Positions 35,958 through 44,682 of a stretch of DNA of 64,000 nt are shown one piece after another. The notes beneath the pieces were generated by a model, which saw nothing but the letters and a program-made list of their open reading frames with translations, made no database searches and had not been told where the DNA came from. The translations under genes and the position numbers were made by a program. How positions within the stretch are numbered: position 1 is the first letter of the stretch; every line of letters begins with the position of its first letter. Origin of the DNA: Arthrobacter alpinus (GTDB taxonomy: Bacteria > Actinomycetota > Actinomycetes > Actinomycetales > Micrococcaceae); the NCBI RefSeq assembly GCF_001294625.1, contig NZ_CP012677.1:3844001-3908000 (forward strand), written 5' to 3'.

Positions 35958-37451
35958 TTAGGCCGGGCGGATCATGGCCATGCGGGTGGTGGTGAATTCT
36001 TCGATGGCCCAGCGCGGTCCCTCGCGGCCTATGCCTGAGTCCTTGACTCCGCCGTATGGCATGATGTCCGAGCGGAACCCGGGGATTTCGTTGACCACCA
36101 CGCCTCCGACGTCGAGCCCGTTGATTGCTGCAAAGGCTGACGCGAGGGACCGCGTGTACACCGATGCCTGGAGGCCGTACCGGGAATCGTTGACCACCTC
36201 GATCGCCGCCCCTAGGGTCTCCACAGTCTCCAAGCAGACCACCGGACCGAAGATCTCCTGGCACCAGAGAGGCGAGGTGTGAGGAACGTTGGCGAGCACG
36301 GTCGGGTACACGAGGGTTGCAGGGTCCCCTGCGGGTGACCCCTGTGCAGTGCCAGCGGGGGCATTGGAGGCGACGATGCGGGCGCCCTGGGTGACGGCGT
36401 CGTCAATCCAGGAGGCGATTCGGGCGGCCGAGGCGGCGTTAATGACCGGGGCCACCCGGGTAGAGAGTTCACGGGGGTCGCCCACGATGACCTCCGGCAG
36501 CCGTGCCGCCAGTTTTCGGGTGAAGTCTGCGGCGACGGTCGGGAGCAGGAGCACACGTTGGACCGAGATACAGGCCTGCCCATTGGCATAGAAGCCTCCG
36601 CGGATGACAGCGTCCACGGCGGCGTCGACGTCCGCGTCATCATCGACGATAAGCCCCGTGTTGGAGCCCAGCTCCAGCACCACCTTCCGGGGTGCCGCGT
36701 CGCGGGCGATACGGTGGCCGACGGCGGCCGAGCCGGTGAAGGAGACGACTGCGGCACGGTGGTCCCTGACCAGGGTCTCGCCCACGTCGACGCCGCCGTT
36801 GACCAGCTGCACGGCGGCGCGGGGCAGGCCGTGAGCTGCTAGTACATCCCGGATCAGCTCGACCATCAGCAAGGTGGCCAGCGGAGTGTCCGGCGACGGC
36901 TTGATGATGATGGGGCAGCCAGCCGCCAGAGCCGGGGCGACCTTGTGGCTGGCCAGCAGCAACGGATAGTTGAAGCCGGCGATCCCGACCACCACACCGG
37001 CGGGGCGGCGGGTGTAGTAGCCGAGCATGCCCGCCCCGAGCGGCTGCAGGTCCAACGGCACGGTCTCCCCGGTCATCCGGGAGACCTCCTCGGCCGCGGC
37101 CGTCCAGGTGGCCAGTGTACGAGCTATTTCCACGGCACAGTCGATCACGGGTTTGCCTGTTTCCAACACCAGCAGACGCTGCAGTTCCGTGCAATTCGCG
37201 GCCAAGGCGTCGTGGATGTCTCCCAGCAGTGCCCGACGGGCGCCCGTGGTGGCCGCGGCCATTGCCGGCAGGACTGCGGCGGCCTCGTCCATGGCTCGTG
37301 CGGCACTGGAGGCGTCCCCGACAGGAGCCGTGCCTATGACCGATCCGTCGTAGGGGAAGAACACGTCGGCCTGGGCGACGGCTGGCACGCCATCGGTGCC
37401 GATGGGCTGATCGTGGCTCAGGAGTGCGGGGGAGACGGTGGAGGTGCTCAT
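35958..37451 (-). CDS. Aldehyde dehydrogenase of the amidase island
   Basis: The 497-residue enzyme has the full aldehyde dehydrogenase set: Asn161 (GFNYP), Lys184, Glu260 in VLELGSNTG and nucleophile Cys294 in ANGQAC. The start at 37451 follows AAAGGA and replaces an ORF start 19 codons upstream. It resembles the subgroup around benzaldehyde, glyceraldehyde and lactaldehyde dehydrogenases more than betaine aldehyde enzymes, but the substrate is unassigned. It likely works on the product of the SDR gene that follows it. It is divergent from the decarboxylating dehydrogenase gene, with 129 bases between. Confidence 0.92.
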   Translation of the reverse strand: MSTSTVSPALLSHDQPIGTDGVPAVAQADVFFPYDGSVIGTAPVGDASSAARAMDEAAAVLPAMAAATTGARRALLGDIHDALAANCTELQRLLVLETGKPVIDCAVEIARTLATWTAAAEEVSRMTGETVPLDLQPLGAGMLGYYTRRPAGVVVGIAGFNYPLLLASHKVAPALAAGCPIIIKPSPDTPLATLLMVELIRDVLAAHGLPRAAVQLVNGGVDVGETLVRDHRAAVVSFTGSAAVGHRIARDAAPRKVVLELGSNTGLIVDDDADVDAAVDAVIRGGFYANGQACISVQRVLLLPTVAADFTRKLAARLPEVIVGDPRELSTRVAPVINAASAARIASWIDDAVTQGARIVASNAPAGTAQGSPAGDPATLVYPTVLANVPHTSPLWCQEIFGPVVCLETVETLGAAIEVVNDSRYGLQASVYTRSLASAFAAINGLDVGGVVVNEIPGFRSDIMPYGGVKDSGIGREGPRWAIEEFTTTRMAMIRPA

Positions 37452-37580
37452 GGCAGTTCCTTTCCGGCGCCGCGGTGGTGCCGTGTGGGATGGGGCGGGT
37501 TGAGACACACCCTAGCCATGGAGTGGCCTTACCAGTAATATAAGCAGACTACTAGCGAAACATACGTGGAGGCAATGGAT

Positions 37581-38741
37581 ATGACGTCCGGAATGAATTT
37601 GACGACGCAACCGCGGCACTATCGGCTGGCCGTCGTGCCCGGGGACGGGATCGGCCCGGAGGTCACTGATTGCGCGCTGGCTGTGCTGGACGCCGCTGAG
37701 GGGTTGTTTGGATTCACGACCGGACGCGAACACGTGGCTGCGGGGGCAAAACACTATCTGGCCACCGGCGAATTGTTCAGCCCGGGGATTGCTACAAGGC
37801 TGCGGGGCAACGACGCAATTTTGTTTGGTTCCATGGGGGACCCCTCGGTGGCTCCTGGCATTCTGGAACGTGGCTTCATCCTGGCCATGCGTCAGGCGTT
37901 CCAGCAGGCCGTGAACCTGCGTCCGGTACGTTTGTATCCGGGTGTGAAGACGCCCATAGCCGGGCTAACCCCGGACCGCTGCGACCTGGTAATAGTGCGG
38001 GAGAACACCGAGGGCGCCTATGTGGGCCGCGGCTCGACCGTGCATGCCGGCACGCCCCATGCCGTGGCGATCCAGGAGTCGGTGAACACCCGTGTGGGCG
38101 TGGAACGCGTAGTGGACTATGCCTTCCGGCTGGCTGCCTCGCGCCGGGGGAAACTGACGCTTTGTCACAAGACCAACATCCTTGTGGAGGCCGGCAAAAT
38201 GTGGCAGGACACGGTCAACGAATTGTCAGCGCGTTATCCCGACGTCGAGACTGACTACGTCCACGTGGACGCCATGTGTTTCCACCTGCCGACCGCCCCT
38301 GAACGCTTCGACGTCGTTGTTACCGACAACCTGTTCGGCGACATCATCACGGACCTTGGTGCGGTGATCCAGGGTGGCCTCGGAGTTGCTGCCAGCGCCA
38401 ACATCAACCTCGACGGCAGCGCCCCCAGCATGTTTGAGGCGATCCACGGTTCGGCCCCGGACATCGCAGGCAAGGGCTACGCCAATCCGGCCGGCGCCAT
38501 CTTGTCCCTGGCCATGTGCCTTGCCCACTTGGGCGAGGCCGAGGCCGCCCGGTCGATCGAATCCGCCGTGGTTGTGGTGCTGGGCACCATGGGCGGCCTC
38601 AGCGGACCTGCCATGGGTGGGAGCACGGCGCAGATTGGTGCACATGTGGCTGCCGCCCTGGCCGATGTGGCCGCCGGGCGATCCGCCCAGCTGGAGGGCA
38701 TGTCGGTGATGGCGGGTATGCAGGCCGCCTCGGTGGCCTAG
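37581..38741 (+). CDS. Beta-decarboxylating dehydrogenase (isopropylmalate/tartrate dehydrogenase type)
   Basis: The 386-residue protein belongs to the NAD(P)-dependent family that oxidises and decarboxylates (R)-2-hydroxy acids such as isopropylmalate, isocitrate, D-malate or tartrate. Motifs are PGDGIGPEV near the N-terminus, VRENTEGAYVG at the substrate loop, the conserved KTNIL lysine and DNLFGDIITD with the metal-binding Asp residues. The start at 37581 has GGAGG at good spacing. No leu genes are near, and it is grouped with an amidase, SDR and aldehyde dehydrogenase, so a catabolic 2-hydroxy diacid is more likely than leucine synthesis. Confidence 0.9.
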   Translation: MTSGMNLTTQPRHYRLAVVPGDGIGPEVTDCALAVLDAAEGLFGFTTGREHVAAGAKHYLATGELFSPGIATRLRGNDAILFGSMGDPSVAPGILERGFILAMRQAFQQAVNLRPVRLYPGVKTPIAGLTPDRCDLVIVRENTEGAYVGRGSTVHAGTPHAVAIQESVNTRVGVERVVDYAFRLAASRRGKLTLCHKTNILVEAGKMWQDTVNELSARYPDVETDYVHVDAMCFHLPTAPERFDVVVTDNLFGDIITDLGAVIQGGLGVAASANINLDGSAPSMFEAIHGSAPDIAGKGYANPAGAILSLAMCLAHLGEAEAARSIESAVVVVLGTMGGLSGPAMGGSTAQIGAHVAAALADVAAGRSAQLEGMSVMAGMQAASVA

Positions 38742-38744
38742 AAC

Positions 38745-39206
38745 CCGCCGGCCCATCAGTACGGGAGGGGACTGGCGGGCCTGGCTGGAAGTGAACCATG
38801 CTACGAGCCCCGGTGTGCGGCTGGTGTTGCATAAAAAAGGCGGCGCCGTGACGGCCCTGAGCTACGCCGCGGCCCTGTGTTTCGGCTGGATTGACGGTGT
38901 GGCGGCCACGCGCGACGCCGGTCCTTCATACGCAGGTTCACGGCGCGCACCAAGGCCGACGGCCGGTGGGAAACCGCCTATCCTGGCCAGGGCGCCGCGG
39001 AAACCCCGCAAGACCTGGCGGACGCGATCGCCGGCAACGCGCAGGCGCAGGCCATGTCTGAGGTGCTCACCGCTGTCAACCGATACGCCCTGATTTAACG
39101 CACCACCACCGTCAGGACCCCGTCGGTGCGGGCCGCGAAAATCGAGGCGTTTGTCGCGATGCTGGCCGCTGGCCGGACCCCGTACCCGCAAAAGCGCCGC
39201 CCCTAA
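38745..39206 (+). pseudogene. Degraded YdeI/OmpD-associated-type protein gene
   Basis: Three fragments of one protein lie in order but in different frames. The first reads WLEVNHATSPGV, LVLHKKGGAVTALSY and ALCFGWIDGVAATRDA. The second, after a break near 38925, reads KADGRWETAYPGQGAAETPQ and ALSEVLTAVNRYALI-like text (AMSEVLTAVNRYALI), then a stop. The third resumes with AAKIEAFVAMLAAGRTPYPQ and ends at 39206. A four-residue gap is also seen before ALCFGWIDG. This is the order found in YdeI-family proteins. Several lesions make it a relic. Confidence 0.8.
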
Positions 39207-39290
39207 ACCCGGCGTGTGAAATACCGCGCTACCAGCAAGCGGCGGGTGAACACTCGGGAAACGCTCGGGTAGCTCCGGGACAATGATCCG

Positions 39291-40016
39291 GTGCACGAAT
39301 CCCTGAGCAACTTCATGAGCGTTCCCCCGCAACGCAGGTCCTACCTGCGCGCCGCCCTTCTGGTGCTCGGCGGTGGCGCGCTTTTTGCGTTGATCCTGCT
39401 GGCCGTCACCACGAAGACCGGCATTGCCGGCTGGGACCAGCCCGTCCACGATTGGTTCCTGGCCCAACGGTCGGGGTCCGTGACATGGCTGTGGGCGTCG
39501 GTCACCACGCTGTCCTCGCCCACCTACCTGAGTATCATCGGTGTGGTTTTTGCCGCGCTGTGGGCAGTGGTGCGTCGTGAAATCTGGCGCCCGGGCCTAC
39601 TCATGGCGGCCATGGGGTTCACCGTTGCGTTCTCCTCCGTGATCAAGCACGCCGTGGCCCGTCCACGCCCGTCCACCGCTAACTTCATGCTGGGTCCCGA
39701 CGACGCCTTTTCCTTCCCTTCAGGGCACACCCTGGGCACTGCCGTCTTCATCTTGTCTCTGGGCTACCTGCTGCTCTCGCGCCACAGCACCAAGGTCCGC
39801 CGGTCAGCTGTGGCGGCCGCCGCCGTCGTACTGATCCCGGCTGTGGCGATCAGCCGGCTTTACCTGGGCTATCACTGGCTCAGCGACGTCTGCGCCTCGG
39901 TAGCCTTGGCCATTGTTGTGCTGGGACTTCTTATGGCCGCTGACACGTGGCAGCCGCTGCAAAAATGGTCCAACGCTGCACAGCGGCGGAAAGTTGCGCA
40001 GGCGCCGGCCCCGTAA
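39291..40016 (+). CDS. PAP2-superfamily membrane phosphatase
   Basis: The 241-residue protein has about six membrane helices and the three phosphatase motifs: KHAVARPRPS, FSFPSGHTLG and SRLYLGYHWLSDV, with the catalytic His residues in the last two. Family members dephosphorylate lipid phosphates such as phosphatidate, undecaprenyl diphosphate or phosphatidylglycerol phosphate at the outer face. The GTG at 39291 has a poor ribosome site; the ATG at 39315 is an alternative. Its last 86 bases overlap the 3' end of the opposite-strand GH76-like gene. Confidence 0.9.
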   Translation: MHESLSNFMSVPPQRRSYLRAALLVLGGGALFALILLAVTTKTGIAGWDQPVHDWFLAQRSGSVTWLWASVTTLSSPTYLSIIGVVFAALWAVVRREIWRPGLLMAAMGFTVAFSSVIKHAVARPRPSTANFMLGPDDAFSFPSGHTLGTAVFILSLGYLLLSRHSTKVRRSAVAAAAVVLIPAVAISRLYLGYHWLSDVCASVALAIVVLGLLMAADTWQPLQKWSNAAQRRKVAQAPAP

Positions 40017-40983
40017 GGGCGGACGCGGTCTCCAGGACCAGAAGCGACGCCGTGGCCCGCGAATCCGCTGGAAGCCTGCCATCGTTCGCCACCAGCGCCA
40101 GGTACCGGCACAAGATCCCCGTGAACAGACTCCCGTCTGCGCCCTGCTCCAAGCGAATTCCTTGGCCGGGGACCGTGAGGTGGAGGACGACGGCGTCAAT
40201 CAAGTCGGCCGCCTGTCTTACGTACCGTGGGTGGTCTAGTTGTAGCAGGGCCGCCAGAATGGGGCCCTGGTTGTAGGTGTAGATGGTGGTTTCCACCTCC
40301 CGGCCAGTGGCTGAGGGGTGGCTGCCATCCAGGTAGATGCCCTGTTCCGGGTCGAACAGTTCGGCGCGCAGCCAATCGATGAGGCCCTGCGCCCGGCCCA
40401 TCTCGCCAATCCGGGCAAAGTGCAGTGCTGCGGACCCGTTGGCCGGGGTGTTCTTGAAGTCCCGTTTCCGCGACCAGTAGATACCCCCGCCCAGGACATC
40501 GTTCTGGGCGGCACGGAGTTGGCGCGTCAGCGATCCGACGGCGAAATCTGCCCAACGGCTAGGCTTGCCGGTGACGTCCCGGCAGAAGGCGCTGAGTCTG
40601 TCGCAGGCCAGGGCAAGCCACGCCATATCGTCGTAAAAGTAGTTGGGGAAACGGCCAAAGTTGCGCAGCAGGAGCCCACGCAGCAGTGCAGTAGCGCGGC
40701 GCAGCTCCGTCAGGGCGCCCCGGCCGTCGCCGTCGCGGAACGCGGCGATTCCGGCATCCACCACGGCGTCCAGGTAGTGCGCCTGCCACCAGTAGTGCCA
40801 GGGTGAGAACGGGGTGGTGATTCCCGTAGTGGGCGCCGCAACGGCGGCGATCCAGGTCCCCGGCAGGCCTAAGAGGCGGTGGCCAAAACGGACGTTCACC
40901 TCAGCTGCGGCACCTTGTGCAAGCGTGGCCCAGCGGTCCGTCGCCGGATAAGGCGTCGGGGCGTCCGCGCTTTCACTGTCCAT
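39931..40983 (-). CDS. Glycoside hydrolase family 76-like protein
   Basis: The 350-residue protein resembles the GH76 (alpha-1,6-mannanase) barrel: YWWQAHYLDAVVDAG early, the double aspartate in YFYDDMAWLALA that provides the catalytic pair in GH76, GGGIYWSRKRDFKNTPANG, and YTYNQGPILAALL. No signal peptide is visible, so the enzyme would act inside the cell, which is unusual for a polysaccharide hydrolase. The ATG at 40983 was chosen over a start 15 codons upstream. Its C-terminal 28 codons overlap the PAP2 gene in antisense. The substrate may be a mannan-like or lipoglycan fragment, by family only. Confidence 0.82.
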   Translation of the reverse strand: MDSESADAPTPYPATDRWATLAQGAAAEVNVRFGHRLLGLPGTWIAAVAAPTTGITTPFSPWHYWWQAHYLDAVVDAGIAAFRDGDGRGALTELRRATALLRGLLLRNFGRFPNYFYDDMAWLALACDRLSAFCRDVTGKPSRWADFAVGSLTRQLRAAQNDVLGGGIYWSRKRDFKNTPANGSAALHFARIGEMGRAQGLIDWLRAELFDPEQGIYLDGSHPSATGREVETTIYTYNQGPILAALLQLDHPRYVRQAADLIDAVVLHLTVPGQGIRLEQGADGSLFTGILCRYLALVANDGRLPADSRATASLLVLETASALTGPAPAQLSAAVQRWTIFAAAATCQRP

Positions 40984-41106
40984 GGCAACAAGCCTACTGT
41001 TCCCCCTGTACTTTGAGCGCCACATCACATTTTCAGTTAGTATTCGTTAACGCAAGTTTTCTGCTGGCCGGACCATTGTCCCGGCGGCCCTCAACGAGGA
41101 GGCACC

Positions 41107-41886
41107 ATGGAAATTTCACACAACGGCACCGTCGCGCTCATCACCGGAGGCGCCTCCGGCCTGGGTGCCGCCACGGCGAGGAGGCTGCATGCGGCAGGGG
41201 CCGCCGTCGTGCTGGTGGACCTGCCCCAATCCAGCGGCGCGGAACTGGCCGCCGAGCTGGGGGAGCGGGCGGTCTTTGCTCCCGCGGACGTCACGAACGA
41301 GGAGCAGGTGCGGGCTGCAGTCGCCGCCGCGGCGGGGCTGGGCACCTTGCGCATCGTGGTCAACTGTGCGGGCATCGCCACACCGGGCAAGGTGCTGGGC
41401 CGCGAGGGCGTACTGCCCCTTGAACAGTTCAACCGGGTCATCCAAATCAACCTGATCGGCACCTTCAACGTTTTGCGCCTGTGCGCCGAGGCCATGGCGG
41501 CAGCGGAGCCGCTGGCTGGCGAGTACGGGGCAGAGCGCGGTGTCATTGTCAACACCGCATCCGTGGCGGCCTTCGACGGGCAGATCGGCCAACCAGCGTA
41601 CGCCGCCTCCAAGGGTGCCGTGGCTGCCATGACCCTGCCGGTGGCACGGGAGTTGGCGCGCTCGCTGATCCGGGTCATGACCATTGCGCCGGGCATTTTT
41701 GAGACACCCATGCTGGCGGGGCTGCCGCAGGCCGCGCAGGATTCGCTGGGCCAACAGGTGCCGCACCCGTCCCGGCTGGGCAAGGCCACCGAGTACGCCG
41801 CCCTTGTGGAGCACATCGTGGCCAACGCCATGCTCAACGGCGAGACTATCCGCCTGGACGGCGCCATCCGGATGGCGCCAAAATGA
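41107..41886 (+). CDS. SDR oxidoreductase, 3-hydroxyacyl-CoA dehydrogenase type II-like
   Basis: The 259-residue SDR has [13 protein letters not shown] for cofactor binding, a VDLP Asp that favours NAD, catalytic Ser in [10 protein letters not shown] and [11 protein letters not shown]. The combination with [16 protein letters not shown] is typical of the HSD17B10/FabG-like 3-hydroxyacyl-CoA dehydrogenases. GAGGAGG precedes the ATG. Its stop overlaps the acyl-CoA dehydrogenase start by four bases, so the two probably act in one acyl-CoA oxidation pathway, for instance branched-chain or short-chain acids. Confidence 0.9.
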   Translation: MEISHNGTVALITGGASGLGAATARRLHAAGAAVVLVDLPQSSGAELAAELGERAVFAPADVTNEEQVRAAVAAAAGLGTLRIVVNCAGIATPGKVLGREGVLPLEQFNRVIQINLIGTFNVLRLCAEAMAAAEPLAGEYGAERGVIVNTASVAAFDGQIGQPAYAASKGAVAAMTLPVARELARSLIRVMTIAPGIFETPMLAGLPQAAQDSLGQQVPHPSRLGKATEYAALVEHIVANAMLNGETIRLDGAIRMAPK

Positions 41887-43073
41887 GTGGCATGCCAGAC
41901 CTGCCGGAAGCGGACTTTTATGACTACGAATCCCTGCTGACGCCCGTTGAGGCGGCCAAACTGGCCCAGCTGCGCGAATTTCTGGCCACCGAGGTTGCCC
42001 CGTACGCCACGGGCTGGTGGAACGAGGCGGAATTTCCCGCGCACATCCTGCCCAAGATCGCCGCCCTGAAACTGGCGGCCCCGGACCGCCGACAGTACAG
42101 CCACCTGTTCACCGGCTTGGTGGTTGCGGAGATGACCCGAACGGACACCTCGCTGGCCACGTTTTTCTTGGTGCACCACGACCTCTTTGTCCAGGCACTC
42201 ACCGACTTCGGCTCCGAGGAACAACAAGCGCGTCTGCTCCCTGACGCGCTGGCCCTGCGCACCACCGGCGCCTTCGCCCTGACCGAACCGGAGCACGGCA
42301 GCGACGTGGCAGGCGGAATGCTCACCACCGCCTTGAAGGTCCAGGACGACGCCGGCACCCACTGGGTGCTCAACGGCGCCAAACGCTGGATTGGCAATGG
42401 GACGTTTTGCGAGAATATGTTGCTCTGGGCCAAGGACGTGAACAGCGGTGAGGTGCGCGGGTTCATTCTTGACGCCTCCTTGCCCGGGGTGACCCGCAGC
42501 AAGATCGAGCACAAGATCGCACTTCGGACGGTGCAAAACGCACACATCGTCCTGGCGAACGTGAAGGTTGCAGAAGCGGACCGGTTTGCCGGGATCGGCT
42601 CCTTCAGCGACACTAACAAGCTTCTGCGCAGCTCACGGATCTCAGTGGCTTGGCAGGCGGTGGGGCAGCAGCTGGCGGCCTTCGACGTGGCCCGGGCCTA
42701 CGCCGTCGAACGCCTGCAATTCGGAAAACCTCTGGCGTCCTTCCAGCTCATCCAGGCCCAGTTGGTGAAAATTCTCGGCAACGCCACCGCCTCCATGGCC
42801 ATGATGGTGCGCATTGCCGCCCTCCAGGACCGGGGGCGCGACGGCGATGCCACCATGGCGCAGGTGGCCCTGGCCAAGGCGCACACCACCGCGGCCATGC
42901 GAGAGAGCGTGTCGCTGGGCCGATCCATCCTGGGCGGCAACGGGATCGTGACCGATTACCGGATGGCGAAGATCTTTGCCGACGCTGAGGCGATCTACAC
43001 CTACGAGGGCTCGCATGAGATCAACACGCTCATCACCGGGCGTGCCATCACAGGCATCTCCGCGATCGTGTAG
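41883..43073 (+). CDS. Acyl-CoA dehydrogenase, glutaryl-CoA dehydrogenase-like
   Basis: The 396-residue flavoenzyme introduces a double bond into an acyl-CoA. Family features are [15 protein letters not shown] in the substrate and FAD region, the WIGNGTF segment, [14 protein letters not shown], and the catalytic Glu in [20 protein letters not shown], the last being the form found in glutaryl-CoA and isovaleryl-like members. The N-terminus [13 protein letters not shown] also matches glutaryl-CoA dehydrogenases. It is coupled to the preceding SDR gene. Glutaryl-CoA or a short branched acyl-CoA is the likely substrate; the exact one is open. Confidence 0.92.
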   Translation: MSGMPDLPEADFYDYESLLTPVEAAKLAQLREFLATEVAPYATGWWNEAEFPAHILPKIAALKLAAPDRRQYSHLFTGLVVAEMTRTDTSLATFFLVHHDLFVQALTDFGSEEQQARLLPDALALRTTGAFALTEPEHGSDVAGGMLTTALKVQDDAGTHWVLNGAKRWIGNGTFCENMLLWAKDVNSGEVRGFILDASLPGVTRSKIEHKIALRTVQNAHIVLANVKVAEADRFAGIGSFSDTNKLLRSSRISVAWQAVGQQLAAFDVARAYAVERLQFGKPLASFQLIQAQLVKILGNATASMAMMVRIAALQDRGRDGDATMAQVALAKAHTTAAMRESVSLGRSILGGNGIVTDYRMAKIFADAEAIYTYEGSHEINTLITGRAITGISAIV

Positions 43074-43085
43074 GCGCAGGCTGCG

Positions 43086-43895
43086 CTACGACCTGCGCGG
43101 GTCGCGCTCGCCCGCCTCCATGGGCAGGTCCAGCCGGTTGGCCGGGACCGGGGCGGGGCAGGTGCCGAAGTCGGTGAAGGCGCTGGGGTAGTTGATGGCC
43201 CGGTTGAAGTCCACCACCACCGAGTTGTCCGGGCGGGGCTTGGTCAACTCCAGCTTGCGCCAGTGCGAGCTGGTGACGTTGTTGGTCTCGTCGAAGAACG
43301 TGAGGATGAGCGAGTCAAGGGGGCCTTCTTCTGCGGACAGGCGGTAGGTGGTGCCGAGGTGCTCAAACACCACGTCACCCACAAGCCGGGCGACGCCGGG
43401 AACCTCCGGGTTGGCCGTGGCGATGTCCACGCTGCGCGGCTCCGGGTAGCGTTCAAACACGCCGTCGAACACCACCTCGGGATTGTAGTCAAAGAACGGG
43501 ACCCCCTGGAAATTGGTCAGCGTGGGTGAGGCCGAATCCCGGGTGCGGATCATGTAGCGGTTGGCACGCATCCCGAGCTCGACCACCACGGTGCCGCTGC
43601 GCACCCACATCAGCGAGTCCTCATTGGTCAGTGTGGCGGTGAGGGTGCCCAACACCGGCTCTCCACTGGAGACCAGCGCCAGGTTCTCCTCAGGTGCTGC
43701 GGTCAGTGACGCCGTCGTACTGGTGGCGCTCCAGAGTCCCGGAACTCCCTCCACGGGCGACGGCGTGGCGGGCAGCCAGTGGAACGAGGTCAAGGTGAGC
43801 CAGCCGTGATCGGCGGCGAGGGCGGCGGTGCGGCCGCTTCGGAAGCGGTCCCAGCGTTCGGTGAGGCGGGTGATTTCGGGGGTTTGCGTCGTCAT
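43086..43895 (-). CDS. DUF1684 protein
   Basis: The 269-residue soluble protein starts at the ATG at 43895 after AAGGAG; the frame extends 85 codons upstream but without coding character. It matches DUF1684: RSGRTAALAADHGWLTL at the start, NRYMIRTRDSASPTL and the C-terminal NRAINYPSAFTDFGTCPAP block with its conserved Asn, Pro and Cys. Family members have no settled function that I know of. It is convergent with the acyl-CoA dehydrogenase gene, 12 bases away. Confidence 0.88.
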   Translation of the reverse strand: MTTQTPEITRLTERWDRFRSGRTAALAADHGWLTLTSFHWLPATPSPVEGVPGLWSATSTTASLTAAPEENLALVSSGEPVLGTLTATLTNEDSLMWVRSGTVVVELGMRANRYMIRTRDSASPTLTNFQGVPFFDYNPEVVFDGVFERYPEPRSVDIATANPEVPGVARLVGDVVFEHLGTTYRLSAEEGPLDSLILTFFDETNNVTSSHWRKLELTKPRPDNSVVVDFNRAINYPSAFTDFGTCPAPVPANRLDLPMEAGERDPRRS

Positions 43896-43993
43896 GGTGC
43901 TCCTTGCGGCCGGGGTGTCCTTTTCCACTCTAGGCACAACGGGCGGGGACGGGCCCCTATTCCGCAGGCACGGCCGGATGGGAGGATAAGAGT

Positions 43994-44551
43994 ATGGCAA
44001 CAAACAACCACCTGAAAAAGGACATGGCACGTTTTGCGTTGGGGACCGTGACCCAGCTCGATCCTGAGCACACACAGCTGACCCTGACACGGGATTACGC
44101 GGCTCCCCCGGAACAAGTCTGGGCCATGCTGACCGAACCGGCGCAGACACAAAAGTGGTGGTGCAAGGTCCGCGGAACGGCCAGGACCGGATCCTCGTTT
44201 GACCTGAAATGGCTCAACGTCAAGGACGAAGGCCACGGCATTGAAACCGACTGGTGGAATGGGCGGGTCGTGGAAGCGCGCGAGCCGCATATCCTGGAGC
44301 TCAGCAACTCCATGCACGGCACCATCAAAGCGGAGTTATCCGCGCTGGGCACGGGCACGCGATTGGCTTTCACCAACACCATCAACGTGCCCGAAGAAGT
44401 CATCTTGATGTCGCTGGCCGGCTGGCACGTCCATTTGGACCACCTGCAGGAGGCGTTGGAAGGCAAAAGCGTTGACTGGCAGCACTGGTGGGACGACTTT
44501 TTCCCCTGCTGGGAGCAAGTCCACGGCGCCTATGTTGCGGCCCGGAGCTGA
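43994..44551 (+). CDS. SRPBCC/AHSA1 domain protein
   Basis: The 185-residue protein is a single START-like domain: LTLTRDYAAPPEQVWAMLTE at the beginning, a WW pair in QKWWCKVRG, a strand-rich centre and the long C-terminal helix LAGWHVHLDHLQEAL. This is the AHSA1-type arrangement found in ligand-binding proteins and Hsp90-type co-chaperones; no catalytic residues can be named. The gene stands alone between a divergent DUF1684 gene and ppc, with GGAGG 10 bases before its ATG. Confidence 0.85.
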   Translation: MATNNHLKKDMARFALGTVTQLDPEHTQLTLTRDYAAPPEQVWAMLTEPAQTQKWWCKVRGTARTGSSFDLKWLNVKDEGHGIETDWWNGRVVEAREPHILELSNSMHGTIKAELSALGTGTRLAFTNTINVPEEVILMSLAGWHVHLDHLQEALEGKSVDWQHWWDDFFPCWEQVHGAYVAARS

Positions 44552-44682
44552 CATTATTTGAGACCGATTCGCCCGCGTGTGCGCCTGCGACGTAGTATCC
44601 CTTTTGGCCCTAGTAGTGGCCCCACCGTATTCAGCGCCGCATACGAGCACCCCAGATTCACAGACCGTAAGGACGCTGACTC

